Part shown: positions 30,001 to 39,452 of the stretch, one piece after another
Numbering within the stretch: the stretch's first letter is position 1
Layout of the letters: each line of letters begins with the position of its first letter
Assembly (NCBI GenBank): GCA_023091735.1
Contig: JALKBU010000053.1
Location: 1 to 64,000, forward strand
Direction: 5' to 3'
DNA length: 64,000 nucleotides
DNA from: Trichomonas tenax
Lineage: Eukaryota > Parabasalia > Trichomonadida > Trichomonadidae
Position numbers and translations under genes: made by a program
The notes under the pieces: model-generated
What the model was told of the DNA's origin: nothing
The model's input: the letters and a program-made list of their open reading frames with translations, nothing else
Databases searched by the model: none

Positions 30001-30008
30001 ATTAAGTG

Positions 30009-32303
30009 ATGTTAGCCAGTACATACGCTGAACGCTTAGAGAACGCTACAAAGTACGTCCAGAACATCATCAAGGAGCGCCCAGACGTCGGTGTCGTCCT
30101 TGGCTCAGGCCTTGGCTCTTATGGTGACGAGCTCGCAAATCCAATCAAGATCCCTTACAAGGAGATCCCAGGAATGCTCGATACAACAGTCCCAGGACAC
30201 TTCGGATGCCTCATCTACGGAATGATCGGCGAGAGAAAGGTTTTGTGCTTATCTGGCCGCTCCCATCAGTACGAAGGCCTTCACCCACACGAGATCCAGT
30301 TCGCCATTCGCCTCTTGGGCATGATTGGCTGCCGCCTCGTCATCCTTACAAACGCTGCTGGCACAAGAGACCCAGAACTCAATGTTGGTGACCTTGCCCC
30401 AATGCTTGACCACCTCAACTTCACACACAGAGGCTACACAGAGGAACCACTCGAGATCAAGGACTTCTACCACTTGATCCAGAACGATATGTACGATGCT
30501 GAGGCATTGAAGGTCGCTAGAGAAGTCGCCAAGGAGAACAACCTCTCTTCACACGGCTGCAACTACACATACAACATGGGCCCAACATACGAGGCTCACG
30601 CTGAAGTCGAAGGCCAGTGGAAGCTTGGCTGCACAAACTTCGGTATGTCCACAGTCGCTGAGGTCATCGCCGCCAAGGAAATCGGCGTCCCGATCCTTGC
30701 CATGTCCTTCGTCACAAACAAGGCTGCTGGTGTCGGCGGTGAGGTCCTCACACACGAGGATGTCGCCAAGGCCGCTAAGGCAGGCGAGGCTGGCATGAAG
30801 AACCTCGTTTCTACAACAATCAAGCGCGTCCAGCTCAAGGAGTTCCCAATCCCAACAATGAAGGGCGACAAGCGCAACATCACACGTGCTGAGCCAGCGG
30901 CTTTCGCTACAGACGAGATCATCGCTGCAGCTGCTGCAGAGTTCGGTGAGACAAAGATCGACGCTGCTGTCGTCTGCGCTGGTACACACTCCGTTCCAGT
31001 TGACGTCAAGCTCACAGTTTCTCTCTGCGATCTCCCAGAGTTCCCAGTCCTCCAGCACACACGCGCCGTCATGAAGATCGGCACACTCGCTGGCAAGCGC
31101 GTTGCTGTGGTTGATGGCATCTTCGACTACTGCGGCTTCGACCACTACGCTACATACTACCTCGTCAAGCTCTTCGAGAAGCTCGGCGCTAAGAAGTACA
31201 TCCAGACATTCGCCGCTGGTGCCTTCAAGGAGCAGGGTGTCCAGCTCATCAAAGACGTCCTTCCACTTTGGGAGCGCCCAATCGTCGTTCCAAGTGCTTG
31301 CCCACACACAGGCATGGAAGGCACAGCTATCGTCGCCCCATACCACGGCCCAGAGTTCTGGACACCAACAGAAGGCAAGGGCATGCAGGTCATCGGCGCT
31401 ACACACGCTACACTCGGCCTTACAGTCGGTCTTGAGATCGCCGCTGCCCTCAAGATGAAGGTCGCCGGTATCATTGATGGTGCTTTCGATGCTAAGCTCC
31501 CAGCTGGCACAACAACAGAGCAGGTTATCAAGGCTACAACAGAAGCCGCTCCAAAGGTTGCCAAGGCTGTCGAGGATGAGGTCGCTAAGGTCGAATGCGG
31601 TGGCGAGTTCAAGGCTACATTCGCTGCTGGCGAGAAGAAGGCTCTCAAGTGGGACGATGTTCCAGCTCACCCAGTCAACAAGCAGGAGTGCCCAGAGTGC
31701 GTCAACAAAATCGCTGAGAAACTCCCAGCTGTTGCTGCTGCCATCGTTGTCGAGTGCGAGAAGTGCATCGAGAACATCAAGCTCGAGTTCCATGGGGAAG
31801 TCGAGGTTGAGGGACACAAGCTTAAGCTCGCTAAGATTGGAGACAAGGAAGTCTTCGTTGCTAAGGCTGCACGCTGCCTTCTCCGTGCTTGCGCACAGAA
31901 GAAGATCCACGTTGTCGGCCTCGGCTGCATCGTTGCCGTCAACGACAAGCTCAAGGAGGGCGAAGTTGTCGATGTCATCGATCACATGAACATCGTCGGC
32001 ATTTCCCCACTTATGGGCAAGAACAACTTCGGTGTAAGATTCCCAGATCTTTCTGGCATCTACAAGCATGTTGATGGCCTCAAGGACATCATCGGTTTCA
32101 ACCTTCCATCCCTCAACATCGCTACACCAGCTTACTGCAAGGCCGCTGAGATTATGGGATGCGACGCTGTCTTCCAGTTCGGTGCTGTCAACGCTACAGT
32201 TGTCAAACACTCTGAGGGCACATACACACACCTCGCTATGGTTGTCAAGTGCCCAATGTGCTCATGGTCCATTGATCCTGCTATCATTGCTAAGGCTATT
32301 TGA
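30009..32303 (+). CDS. Triple-domain purine nucleoside phosphorylase (one active, two degenerate units)
   Basis: 764 residues from ATG 30009 (a GTG codon just before it is not the likely start). Unit 1 (about 1-280) is a trimeric-type PNP with a full set of residues: GSGLG with S33, R84, H86, Y88, TNAAG with N115 and A116, E195 after GPTY, GMS with M213 and S214, N237 and H249. It should split inosine or guanosine with phosphate. Unit 2 (about 285-530) aligns without gaps over two long stretches but loses R84 (now G370), H86 (F372), N115 (F401), E195 (W451), M213 (L469) and N237 (F493). Unit 3 (about 560-764) also loses the catalytic Glu (C710) but keeps IDHMNIVGISPL and the NNFGVRFPDLS loop (F674). 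Ordinary members are about 280 residues. Codon bias indicates high expression. It probably acts as a single-chain trimer in purine salvage, on which trichomonads depend. Confidence 0.85.
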   Translation: MLASTYAERLENATKYVQNIIKERPDVGVVLGSGLGSYGDELANPIKIPYKEIPGMLDTTVPGHFGCLIYGMIGERKVLCLSGRSHQYEGLHPHEIQFAIRLLGMIGCRLVILTNAAGTRDPELNVGDLAPMLDHLNFTHRGYTEEPLEIKDFYHLIQNDMYDAEALKVAREVAKENNLSSHGCNYTYNMGPTYEAHAEVEGQWKLGCTNFGMSTVAEVIAAKEIGVPILAMSFVTNKAAGVGGEVLTHEDVAKAAKAGEAGMKNLVSTTIKRVQLKEFPIPTMKGDKRNITRAEPAAFATDEIIAAAAAEFGETKIDAAVVCAGTHSVPVDVKLTVSLCDLPEFPVLQHTRAVMKIGTLAGKRVAVVDGIFDYCGFDHYATYYLVKLFEKLGAKKYIQTFAAGAFKEQGVQLIKDVLPLWERPIVVPSACPHTGMEGTAIVAPYHGPEFWTPTEGKGMQVIGATHATLGLTVGLEIAAALKMKVAGIIDGAFDAKLPAGTTTEQVIKATTEAAPKVAKAVEDEVAKVECGGEFKATFAAGEKKALKWDDVPAHPVNKQECPECVNKIAEKLPAVAAAIVVECEKCIENIKLEFHGEVEVEGHKLKLAKIGDKEVFVAKAARCLLRACAQKKIHVVGLGCIVAVNDKLKEGEVVDVIDHMNIVGISPLMGKNNFGVRFPDLSGIYKHVDGLKDIIGFNLPSLNIATPAYCKAAEIMGCDAVFQFGAVNATVVKHSEGTYTHLAMVVKCPMCSWSIDPAIIAKAI

Positions 32304-32885
32304 GTTCTCACCTAAACAGTTTATTTTTCATTCTCTAACTTTTTAATGAATATTTTATTATTATAATCTTTTCTTTACTCATTATTGAACCTCTTGAAGT
32401 TGTTTCCAAAAAAATATGCAGTATATTACCACTTTTTGATCCTTTAATATAGATACAGCATATTGTCCGAAATCTTCAGCGACCACACAGATCTATATAT
32501 AAAAAAAGTTCTATTTGACGTCAAAATAACGGAAAGCTAATTGTCAAATGAAAATCGAAAAATGATGTTGGTTTGCCACGGCGTCTCAGCGCGTCTTAAC
32601 AGTAAAACATTCAAAATTGAATGTTTTATGGCGTCTTCAAATGAACTTCAGTGTCCCGAATGAAAAACCCGAACAAGAAGTGCTTTCTTCAGTGATTGTG
32701 CTTTGTACAAGCGCTGTTAAGCTTTGCCGAAAACATCTCGAAACATTACGCATTTGAGTGTCAAAAAAATTCGTCGGGGACGCCGAGGCAAAAAGTGTCC
32801 CGAAAAATATCAAAATAAAATGACAAATGTCAGATGTCAAATAGAAATCTAACACCCATCGATATGTCACTTTTCAGTCACTAAG
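32304..32885 (+). promoter_or_regulatory. Spacer and 5' region of CCDC25
   Basis: It holds a perfect palindrome (arms 32603-32614 and 32617-32628) bracketed by the direct repeat gcgtctt (32591-32597 and 32631-32637). It also has TTTGACGTCAAA-type words near 32513, and a run of tgacaaatgtcagatgtcaaa at about 32820-32841 just before CCDC25. These TGAC/GTCA words resemble the recurrent intergenic motif only partly. Confidence 0.45.
32878..32883 (+). promoter_or_regulatory. Inr-like TCACTA upstream of CCDC25
   Basis: TCAYTW match. Its A at 32880 is 6 bases before the ATG at 32886. Confidence 0.6.
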
Positions 32886-33494
32886 ATGGTCATTGTCTAT
32901 GTTATTAAGGACTACACCATTTTCGTCGGTGTCGATCAGTTCGAGAACGAAGACCTCATCAAGTATTCTGCAAAGTACATGGAAAATCTCGACGAAAAGT
33001 TGATTTGGTTCCACGCGGACAAATTCTCGAGCCCACACGCGTACATTAAGATGCACCTAGGAGACACAGAGATACCGAAGAACTTGATTGATATCTGCTG
33101 CCAGATTTGCAAGGATGGATCTATCAAGGGCTGCAAGGAGCCAGCAATTGATATTGTCTACTGCGAGGCTATCAATCTCTCAAAGGCACACTGCAACAAT
33201 CCTGGTCAGGTCACTTTTAAGGACCAATCCGCTTGCAAGTTTGTGAAAGGTGTGAAGAAGAACAATATGATCATCAACATGCTCGCAAAGATCAAAGGCG
33301 AGTACTCCCTCACTGAAATGAACAAGGATCTCGATGATTTGATCGTTAATCGCAGAAACGCAAAGAAGGCCGAGGCAAGGGCTCAGAAGGAGGCTGAGGA
33401 GAAGGCTGTCCGCGACAAGAAGCAGGCTAAGATTGATATGCTTGAAGGAATGACACAAGCTGAAGGCGTTATGGACGAAGATGATTTCATGTAA
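32886..33494 (+). CDS. CCDC25: CCDC25 homologue (NFACT-R domain protein)
   Basis: 202 residues. The N-terminal two thirds match the NFACT-R (DUF814) domain of CCDC25. Recognisable landmarks are YTIFVGVDQFENEDLIKY, the IWFHADKFSSPHAYIKMHLG strand-turn, GCKEPAIDIVYCEAINLSK and the GQVTFKDQSACKFVKGVKK strand. Residues about 150-185 form a charged helix (AKKAEARAQKEAEEKAVRDK), and the chain ends EDDFM, as in the animal protein, which ends DEFM. The size also matches the animal protein (about 208). NFACT-R domains bind tRNA or ribosome-associated RNA in ribosome quality control, and animal CCDC25 has also been described as a DNA sensor. The stop TAA is followed by A, forming TAAA. Confidence in orthology is high; the function in this organism is inferred. 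Confidence 0.85.
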   Translation: MVIVYVIKDYTIFVGVDQFENEDLIKYSAKYMENLDEKLIWFHADKFSSPHAYIKMHLGDTEIPKNLIDICCQICKDGSIKGCKEPAIDIVYCEAINLSKAHCNNPGQVTFKDQSACKFVKGVKKNNMIINMLAKIKGEYSLTEMNKDLDDLIVNRRNAKKAEARAQKEAEEKAVRDKKQAKIDMLEGMTQAEGVMDEDDFM

Positions 33495-33732
33495 ATTTAA
33501 CTTTATAATATCTAAACATGTTTATTGCAAACCAATATTTAACACCTGAACACTCAAATAACACATTATTTTAAATATATTATATTTTGTTATTAATTTC
33601 TCTAAAATAATGAAAATCATGACGAAAAGTTAAACATAAAAGACTTTAACTATAAAATTAAAAGGTTATTCATAACAAATAAATATAAATAAAAAATATA
33701 TAATTATATAAACAAATACAATAACAAAATGG

Positions 33733-36700
33733 TTATATGTCGAAGCTGAACTCGTCGTAGTCGTTTGTGAAGTATGAGTAGCCCTGCTGGAATATGCTGT
33801 TGGCGTCGTGGCTCTGCTGTGTTGTGGTAGTTGTCTGCTGGTGTCCGAGTCCTCCCATGTCGAAGTCCATTCCGAATGGCTGTGGTGGGACTGGTGGCGG
33901 TGGAGGAACCTGTTGCTGCACTGGCTGCTGCATCACTTGCGTCTGGTCTGGGATTGTCACGTTCATGTGCAATGGATCATGCTCTGGTTCGAATGACTGT
34001 GGTGGGATGTTGAGAATGATTGCATCCTTGACAGTCTCTGGGAGCTTTGTGTAGACCTCTTTCAGCTTGTCGTGGTATCTCTGATGGTCCATCGAAGAGA
34101 GATTAGACGTGCTGCATGTCATGAAGTTGAGAGCATCCATAAGGAAGTCGAGCCCTTTAACATTCCGAGAGCGCTGAACTTGGTCAATCCAATCAAGAAG
34201 TCTGCAAGCAGTGTTCTCGATTCTAGCTGTGATTGGATACTGTTGTCTAGGTACATAGCTGACGAAGACGGAAGCGGCTGTGTAGAAGAAAGCTCCCTGC
34301 TGGTCCGGAGGAACTTGGACGCTGAGTAATGTGTCAAGGAGAGAGTCGATATGCATTGGAGATCCAAGCAAAAGAGCAGGATGAAGGTAATCGACTAAGT
34401 AAGTCGTGTAGACGACATATGTTGTCTTGATGGCGTTTGTTGTGTGCTGTAAAGCGGCTGATGCGATGAGTGCTGTCTTATATCTCGATGTATCGGTCTG
34501 GCAAATGAGAGTCCATGCGTTGAGTAACACATCGCGGCGCTTCTCATCTGCTTCGTTGCCAGGAGACAATGATGTGAACAAGTTATAGAAGGCGACAGCG
34601 ACAATTGTTGGGAACTTGTTGATCGCCTGCTTATCTGGAGAGATAGGAATTACCGGGAAGTCGTTCGGTGGCATTCCAGGCTGTGGTGTGGATGAGAAGT
34701 AAAGGTGGTACTTGAGCCAGTAAGCGAGCAATCTGCAGTTAGATTCGTTTGCATGCTCCTTGAAGAAGTCGAATGCCTTGTCGAAGTTCGGGTCTCTGGC
34801 CTCTTCAGGAAGAAGGGCGAAATATGTACCACTGAGTGTTAAGTCGTCGAATGATTTGAGAACTTCGTCTGTGAGCTGTGGAAGAGGGCGCTCTTTGAGG
34901 ATATTGACGAGCTCAGCAAGCTGCTTCGGCTCGTTCGCGAAGCCCTTGATTGAGTTGGAGCTGAAGCAGTTGAGTGGTGTGAAAAGATCAGGACGTGCTT
35001 TGCAGATTGTCAAGAAGATGTTTGTAATCTTCGATGATGGCGATGAAGGCATATTTGCACTGCGTCTCTTCTTGCTGTCAGCGAGGAAGTTCGCTGGCTG
35101 GTATAGTCCCTTCTCGAAGATGAACGTGAAGAAGTCCTGGAGAAGTGAGTTAAGTCTGTCGTCGAAATCTTCTTCTGGGAATGTCAGAAGGACGGCCAAA
35201 AGGTTTTTGATGAAGAAGTTCGGCGGAAGTGACACGCAGCCGCTCTGTGCGAATTCCAAGAAGAATTTGATCATCGTTGAAGATTTGAGTGAATGGAAGT
35301 GAAGAAGCTGTGAAAGGAATGTTCTGAAGATGATTTCGAAGTCATGCGTTGTTTCTACGTTGTGGAATGCATCGAATATGTGAAGAGAGCAGAGATAAGA
35401 GAATCTTCTGAATAATTCGCGAATCTTTGTGGAATCAATCGAAATTCCCTTAGTGTTCTTCTGGATCTCGTTGAACTCGTTACGGCGAGGAAGGTCTTTA
35501 TACATTTCGAGAATGTATTTCGCCATATCGAGAATAACTGGATCTCCTGAGTTCTGAATTATCAAGTCGATGAACTGGCTGAACTGCCTGTGTGAGACCA
35601 AGAACGGCAGTGCGTGCAAAACACTCGGCATTATGTGCGTATTGATTGTGATTTTGAGATCTTTGTTTGAGATGATTCTATCAACTAAGAATGGAAACAA
35701 AGTGTCGAGATTGAGCTGGAAGATGACGTCAATCATTTCACAGATGTGCATAGTTTCATTAATTGCGACTGTAACAACTCTGTAAATGATTGGATATGGA
35801 AGAGTCTTGAATTTGTCGATATTTGCGAGAATAGAAAGTTCGAGTGGTTTGATTGATATTTCTTGAAGGATTTGATCGTATCCTTTCACTCCGAGTTTCA
35901 TCATGCATGATTTGAATCTTTTGAGCGTCGATTGCGGCGCGGAACAGAATGGAAGGCTGGACAATATGATCTTTGAGCTCTCTTTTTTCGTAATAATATA
36001 TCCACGACTTAAAATATAATCGATAACATCGTTGTATTCGACAAGTTCGAATGCCTGTAGTTCAGCGAACAAGTGCCTGAGCTTATTAATTGCATCAACG
36101 TGAAAATACAAGAAATCAACTAAAAGACCGAGATCAATGCTTTTCTTTGTTAAATTGATCTTCGTTAGTGTCCATACAATGATGCTGGAAAGTTCCGCGT
36201 TTTCGCCTTCGAACAAGAATAAAATTTTGAATAAATCAATCACAACATTTTGGCAGGCTTCGCTTGAAGCATAAAGAGCAGCACGTTGTATGGCGATACT
36301 TGTCTTTGCTTCATCGAAACATGGATATGCAGCAACAATTATATTCGTTAACTGTGTTGAAAGCGAAAGAAGTGTTGGAGTAACGATTTGATAGACAGAA
36401 CGAGCGCGCTTTTTAAGAAGATCGTTTGTCATCATCAATTCATCGATGTTTGGTCCGAATGCGTATTTCTTTGACGTGAAATTTTGTGATAAAATTGTAA
36501 TTGTTGGATTTTGAGATAAATGGTAAAACAGAGACAACTGGATGAGATGAGACTTTTGGAGAAGAAGTTTTTCATCTATCTCACAGAGATAACTTATACT
36601 CGATCCTAAAGCTGCGACTGTTAACACGTGTGTTCTAATAATTTCACTTTTGAAGATTTTGAGTGATTCTGGCTGCATCTTGGTTATTGCTCCCGTTAAG

Positions 36701-37248
36701 AATTCCAAAGGATTCAATATATTTTCGGATTTATAACAGTTGAAGCAGACTTGAGCGAAGTATTTCTCATCAGGGCGTTCCTGAGGGTTCGCTGGAGATA
36801 ATCTCTCCAGGAGCATTGCTGTTATATCGACTGGTTTGTCCAGTTTTCGAATAATCGTGTGTAGAGCCCAAGCAGCGCGATCAGGGGCTATGTTTTGATC
36901 GAAAATATTGTCTAAGACATATTTCATATCTTCCAACTCTATTTTCGGGATCGGACATAAAGAATAAAGATGAATCTTCGTTTGAGATAAATAATTAAGC
37001 CAAAGAGGGACGCTGCCGTCGTGAATGTATGCCTGTGGCCCGGGATCCAAATTTTGATCCTGAAGCCTAATCATTTCCGCCGTATTTTTTTCGAGGTTTT
37101 TGAATTTTTGATCGAGATTTAAATCATCACACAAAATTGATTTTGTGGAGTCTCCGTACGAATACGATGGAACATAGGGCTGAGAATTTCCAGGATCCGG
37201 CTGCAAAAATGGTTTCCGTGCAAATTCTGTTACAAAATTTGGATTCAT
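33733..37248 (-). CDS. Giant helical protein, possibly MED12-like Mediator subunit
   Basis: 1,171 residues from ATG 37248. After a disordered lead (1-90), the pattern W-x3-LS... followed by IPKIELEDMKYVLDNIF and PDRAAWALHTIIRKL resembles the opening domain of MED12, whose helices activate the Mediator kinase module. The middle (about 150-1080) is all-helical and featureless. The C-terminal 90 residues are Gln/Pro/Thr-rich (QQPVQQQVPPPPPVPPQ, TTTTTQQ), as is usual for MED12 tails. MED12 is often 1,300-2,200 residues. If right, it would bridge cyclin C-CDK8 to Mediator. Another scaffold, such as CNOT1, is possible, but I saw no matching signature. The next gene is divergent, 1.1 kb away. Confidence 0.4.
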   Translation of the reverse strand: MNPNFVTEFARKPFLQPDPGNSQPYVPSYSYGDSTKSILCDDLNLDQKFKNLEKNTAEMIRLQDQNLDPGPQAYIHDGSVPLWLNYLSQTKIHLYSLCPIPKIELEDMKYVLDNIFDQNIAPDRAAWALHTIIRKLDKPVDITAMLLERLSPANPQERPDEKYFAQVCFNCYKSENILNPLEFLTGAITKMQPESLKIFKSEIIRTHVLTVAALGSSISYLCEIDEKLLLQKSHLIQLSLFYHLSQNPTITILSQNFTSKKYAFGPNIDELMMTNDLLKKRARSVYQIVTPTLLSLSTQLTNIIVAAYPCFDEAKTSIAIQRAALYASSEACQNVVIDLFKILFLFEGENAELSSIIVWTLTKINLTKKSIDLGLLVDFLYFHVDAINKLRHLFAELQAFELVEYNDVIDYILSRGYIITKKESSKIILSSLPFCSAPQSTLKRFKSCMMKLGVKGYDQILQEISIKPLELSILANIDKFKTLPYPIIYRVVTVAINETMHICEMIDVIFQLNLDTLFPFLVDRIISNKDLKITINTHIMPSVLHALPFLVSHRQFSQFIDLIIQNSGDPVILDMAKYILEMYKDLPRRNEFNEIQKNTKGISIDSTKIRELFRRFSYLCSLHIFDAFHNVETTHDFEIIFRTFLSQLLHFHSLKSSTMIKFFLEFAQSGCVSLPPNFFIKNLLAVLLTFPEEDFDDRLNSLLQDFFTFIFEKGLYQPANFLADSKKRRSANMPSSPSSKITNIFLTICKARPDLFTPLNCFSSNSIKGFANEPKQLAELVNILKERPLPQLTDEVLKSFDDLTLSGTYFALLPEEARDPNFDKAFDFFKEHANESNCRLLAYWLKYHLYFSSTPQPGMPPNDFPVIPISPDKQAINKFPTIVAVAFYNLFTSLSPGNEADEKRRDVLLNAWTLICQTDTSRYKTALIASAALQHTTNAIKTTYVVYTTYLVDYLHPALLLGSPMHIDSLLDTLLSVQVPPDQQGAFFYTAASVFVSYVPRQQYPITARIENTACRLLDWIDQVQRSRNVKGLDFLMDALNFMTCSTSNLSSMDHQRYHDKLKEVYTKLPETVKDAIILNIPPQSFEPEHDPLHMNVTIPDQTQVMQQPVQQQVPPPPPVPPQPFGMDFDMGGLGHQQTTTTTQQSHDANSIFQQGYSYFTNDYDEFSFDI

Positions 37249-38352
37249 GAATTTTGAAAGTTTACGGTTTTTTGTAAAATTGGCGCCAGAATTATAAGAA
37301 TCAATTTTAATGCGATATTTAATATCTACATCATATATAAATGCTATTTATCATACGAATTTTGTTTCTTGATTTGTATCTTTTTATCCTTTTGAATTAT
37401 AAATCATGGCAGTTATGTGAAATGCTTGAATTGGACTGCTTCTATTGTTGGTATTCTTTATGTCTCTCGGATTAGTATTAACTAAATATGTTACAACTAA
37501 TATGCATTGATCAATCATTCAATTCGTTTCCTTTTATATAACTTCTCGGTGAATTTCGATCCTAGAAAGGTTATAAAAGAGTTCTTATATTTTTTCATTA
37601 GATTTAACAATGAAAGGCAATCTATCATAAAACTATTATATACATGATGCACATATTATAATTTCTCAATGCAAATCAACAATTACATATTATTTTTTAT
37701 GAGCAATAATATAATGAAGATTGATGAATTTGTATTGGATATTTATTTTCGGTTGATGATGGATATAGTAAAACAGAGGTCTGTAAAGGATTTTATTTTT
37801 AGTGGAGAACCGACAAATAAATGATTTTACATGACAAATATTCAATCATCAATCATAAAACTCAATACTCAATAAAGATACATCAATATAAATCAAATAA
37901 ATATTATACACTATGAAAGTGAATATCATTGTTTACAAAACGGTTTTGACAAACATTAATTTTATTTAAAAATGCTGTATCATAATATGCATAAATAATA
38001 GATTCCAATTCAATGAGTTGCTAGAAACAAATTGTGATGACATTGAATTTGATGGAAAGCCGTTTGAAAACTTCAATGAATCAAGATTGACTTCGCTCAA
38101 TTCTCTCAAAAGTCTCCCTAAAATCGCAAAATTACGCAATTTTGGTCAATAGGCAGCCATTGGAACATTCAATAGTCCCTGAAAAATCGATAATTGAGCA
38201 AAATGCCAAGACTCCTCAAAACAAGAACAATAGCAAAAAAACGTACAGCGACACCCCCTAAAATAAAATTGTTATTTTCAAAATGAAAAACAAAGACCGA
38301 AAATATTCTTAAAAGGTTCCACAAAAGTAAAATCTCTCAAAATCGCAAAAAA
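37249..38352. other. Divergent 1.1-kb spacer
   Basis: It holds TTTACATGACA at 37826-37836, in the direction of the minus-strand MED12-like gene, and a coding-like scrap on the plus strand ending at stop 38150-38152 (EFDGKPFENFNESRLTSLNS, then LKSLPKIAKLRNF). The scrap has no clear start, is about 50 codons long and looks like a leucine-rich remnant. The rest is AT-rich. Confidence 0.4.
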
Positions 38353-39306
38353 ATGAATGAAAGTGAGCGCGAATTTTTCGATCAACAAGGAATCATATTT
38401 ACAAGGGTCATCGCTGAAGGTGGATTTGGCGTTATCTGTCTCGTCTACCATTCCGTTTATGAGCAACACTTCGTTTTAAAGAAAGTTCCCCAAGAAAGAT
38501 TCAAAGAGAGCGAGATTGAGTGCTTAAAGCAGCTCGATCAGCCGAACATCATCAATTTATACAACATATACTCATTTGAAGGCTATGTTTACCTTCTTAT
38601 GGAATATTGCCCTTACGATCTCTATCAATTCTTGAAGAAGAACCCCGAAATTCCTATAGAACAACTATCGAAGTACTGTTATGATATTTTAGTTGCAATT
38701 AAAGCATGTCACGATCACAAAATTGCCCATAACGATATCAAGCCTTCCAATTTTCTAATAGATAAATATGGTCGTATAAAAGTGTGTGACTTTGGTTTAT
38801 CGGCGATTTTCGATGATGATGTTCAGTGTAAATCCACGAGAAAAGGAACTTCATTATTTATGGCGCCTGAACTCTTTGGACAACATGAGTATAATCCAAT
38901 GAAATCCGATGTTTGGGCCATTGGTGTGACGTTTTATTATATGGCCACACAAAATTACCCTTTTTATCATCAAGATCGAAATGTGCTGAGAAAGATCATC
39001 AAAACTGGAATATATCCGTATTATTCTGTCTCCAATCAGTTGTTTTGCCAAGTGATTGCACGATGTTTAGTTGTCGATCCTGAAGAAAGAGCAACAGTCG
39101 ATGAACTGCTGACATTGCCCTTCTTTAGGAATTTCTATATCCAAAAGCTACAGAAAAACAGTGTGAATCTTAGAGTAACACAATCATATAACACACAAAT
39201 CGTGAAACCATCCCTAAAAACACGTAATAAGCTGCCAAATCGTGCCTCACTGCTTCCTTTCAAAAGAAATTCATCGGCTGCGCATTTCATGGACTCTAGA
39301 AAATAG
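38353..39306 (+). CDS. Ser/Thr protein kinase
   Basis: 317 residues from ATG 38353. The kinase domain spans about 16-272. The Gly loop is AEGGFGVICLV (21-31), the ATP lysine is FVLKK (K43), and helix C is SEIECL (E54 or E56). The catalytic loop is HNDIKPSN (D128, N133), with DFG at 146-148 and APE at 171-173. The HRD arginine is replaced by Asn, which often reduces dependence on activation-loop phosphorylation. The second half of the activation segment (RKGTSLFMAPE) is normal. The C-terminal 45 residues are basic and Ser-rich. It belongs with the NEK/CAMK-like kinases common in trichomonads; the substrate is unknown. Upstream sequence (ctctcaaaatcgcaaaaaa) has no TCAYTW word. Confidence 0.85.
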   Translation: MNESEREFFDQQGIIFTRVIAEGGFGVICLVYHSVYEQHFVLKKVPQERFKESEIECLKQLDQPNIINLYNIYSFEGYVYLLMEYCPYDLYQFLKKNPEIPIEQLSKYCYDILVAIKACHDHKIAHNDIKPSNFLIDKYGRIKVCDFGLSAIFDDDVQCKSTRKGTSLFMAPELFGQHEYNPMKSDVWAIGVTFYYMATQNYPFYHQDRNVLRKIIKTGIYPYYSVSNQLFCQVIARCLVVDPEERATVDELLTLPFFRNFYIQKLQKNSVNLRVTQSYNTQIVKPSLKTRNKLPNRASLLPFKRNSSAAHFMDSRK

Positions 39307-39452
39307 AATTATTTTTTGTTTATAATATTATTTTATATTTTGTTTGTAAATCACATATTATTTATGTATTTTTTATATTAAGTTAAAAATCAAGCAAAGT
39401 TTTATTTTTGTACATAATTTCCAAAATATCAGTGAAAACAAATATAACAGAA

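Larger units (their letters stand above)
27781..30008. other. 2.2-kb spacer: motif, G-run, tandem repeat
   Basis: No gene is supported. It contains TGACATGTAAA at 27905-27915, a relative of the 10.3/11.3-kb repeat core near 28010-28045, a G-rich run (gggggtgggggtgctggg near 28053-28071) that could form a quadruplex, the tandem repeat listed separately, and very AT-rich palindromic DNA near 29310-29370. The 200 bases just before the PNP gene hold an Inr-like word. Confidence 0.45.

Noticed and set aside
30549..32231. 560-codon open frame on the minus strand through the PNP gene
   Set aside because: Antisense shadow produced by the strong codon bias of the sense gene. The plus-strand frame has clear PNP motifs; the shadow has none and is rich in Ser, Cys, Asp and Leu.
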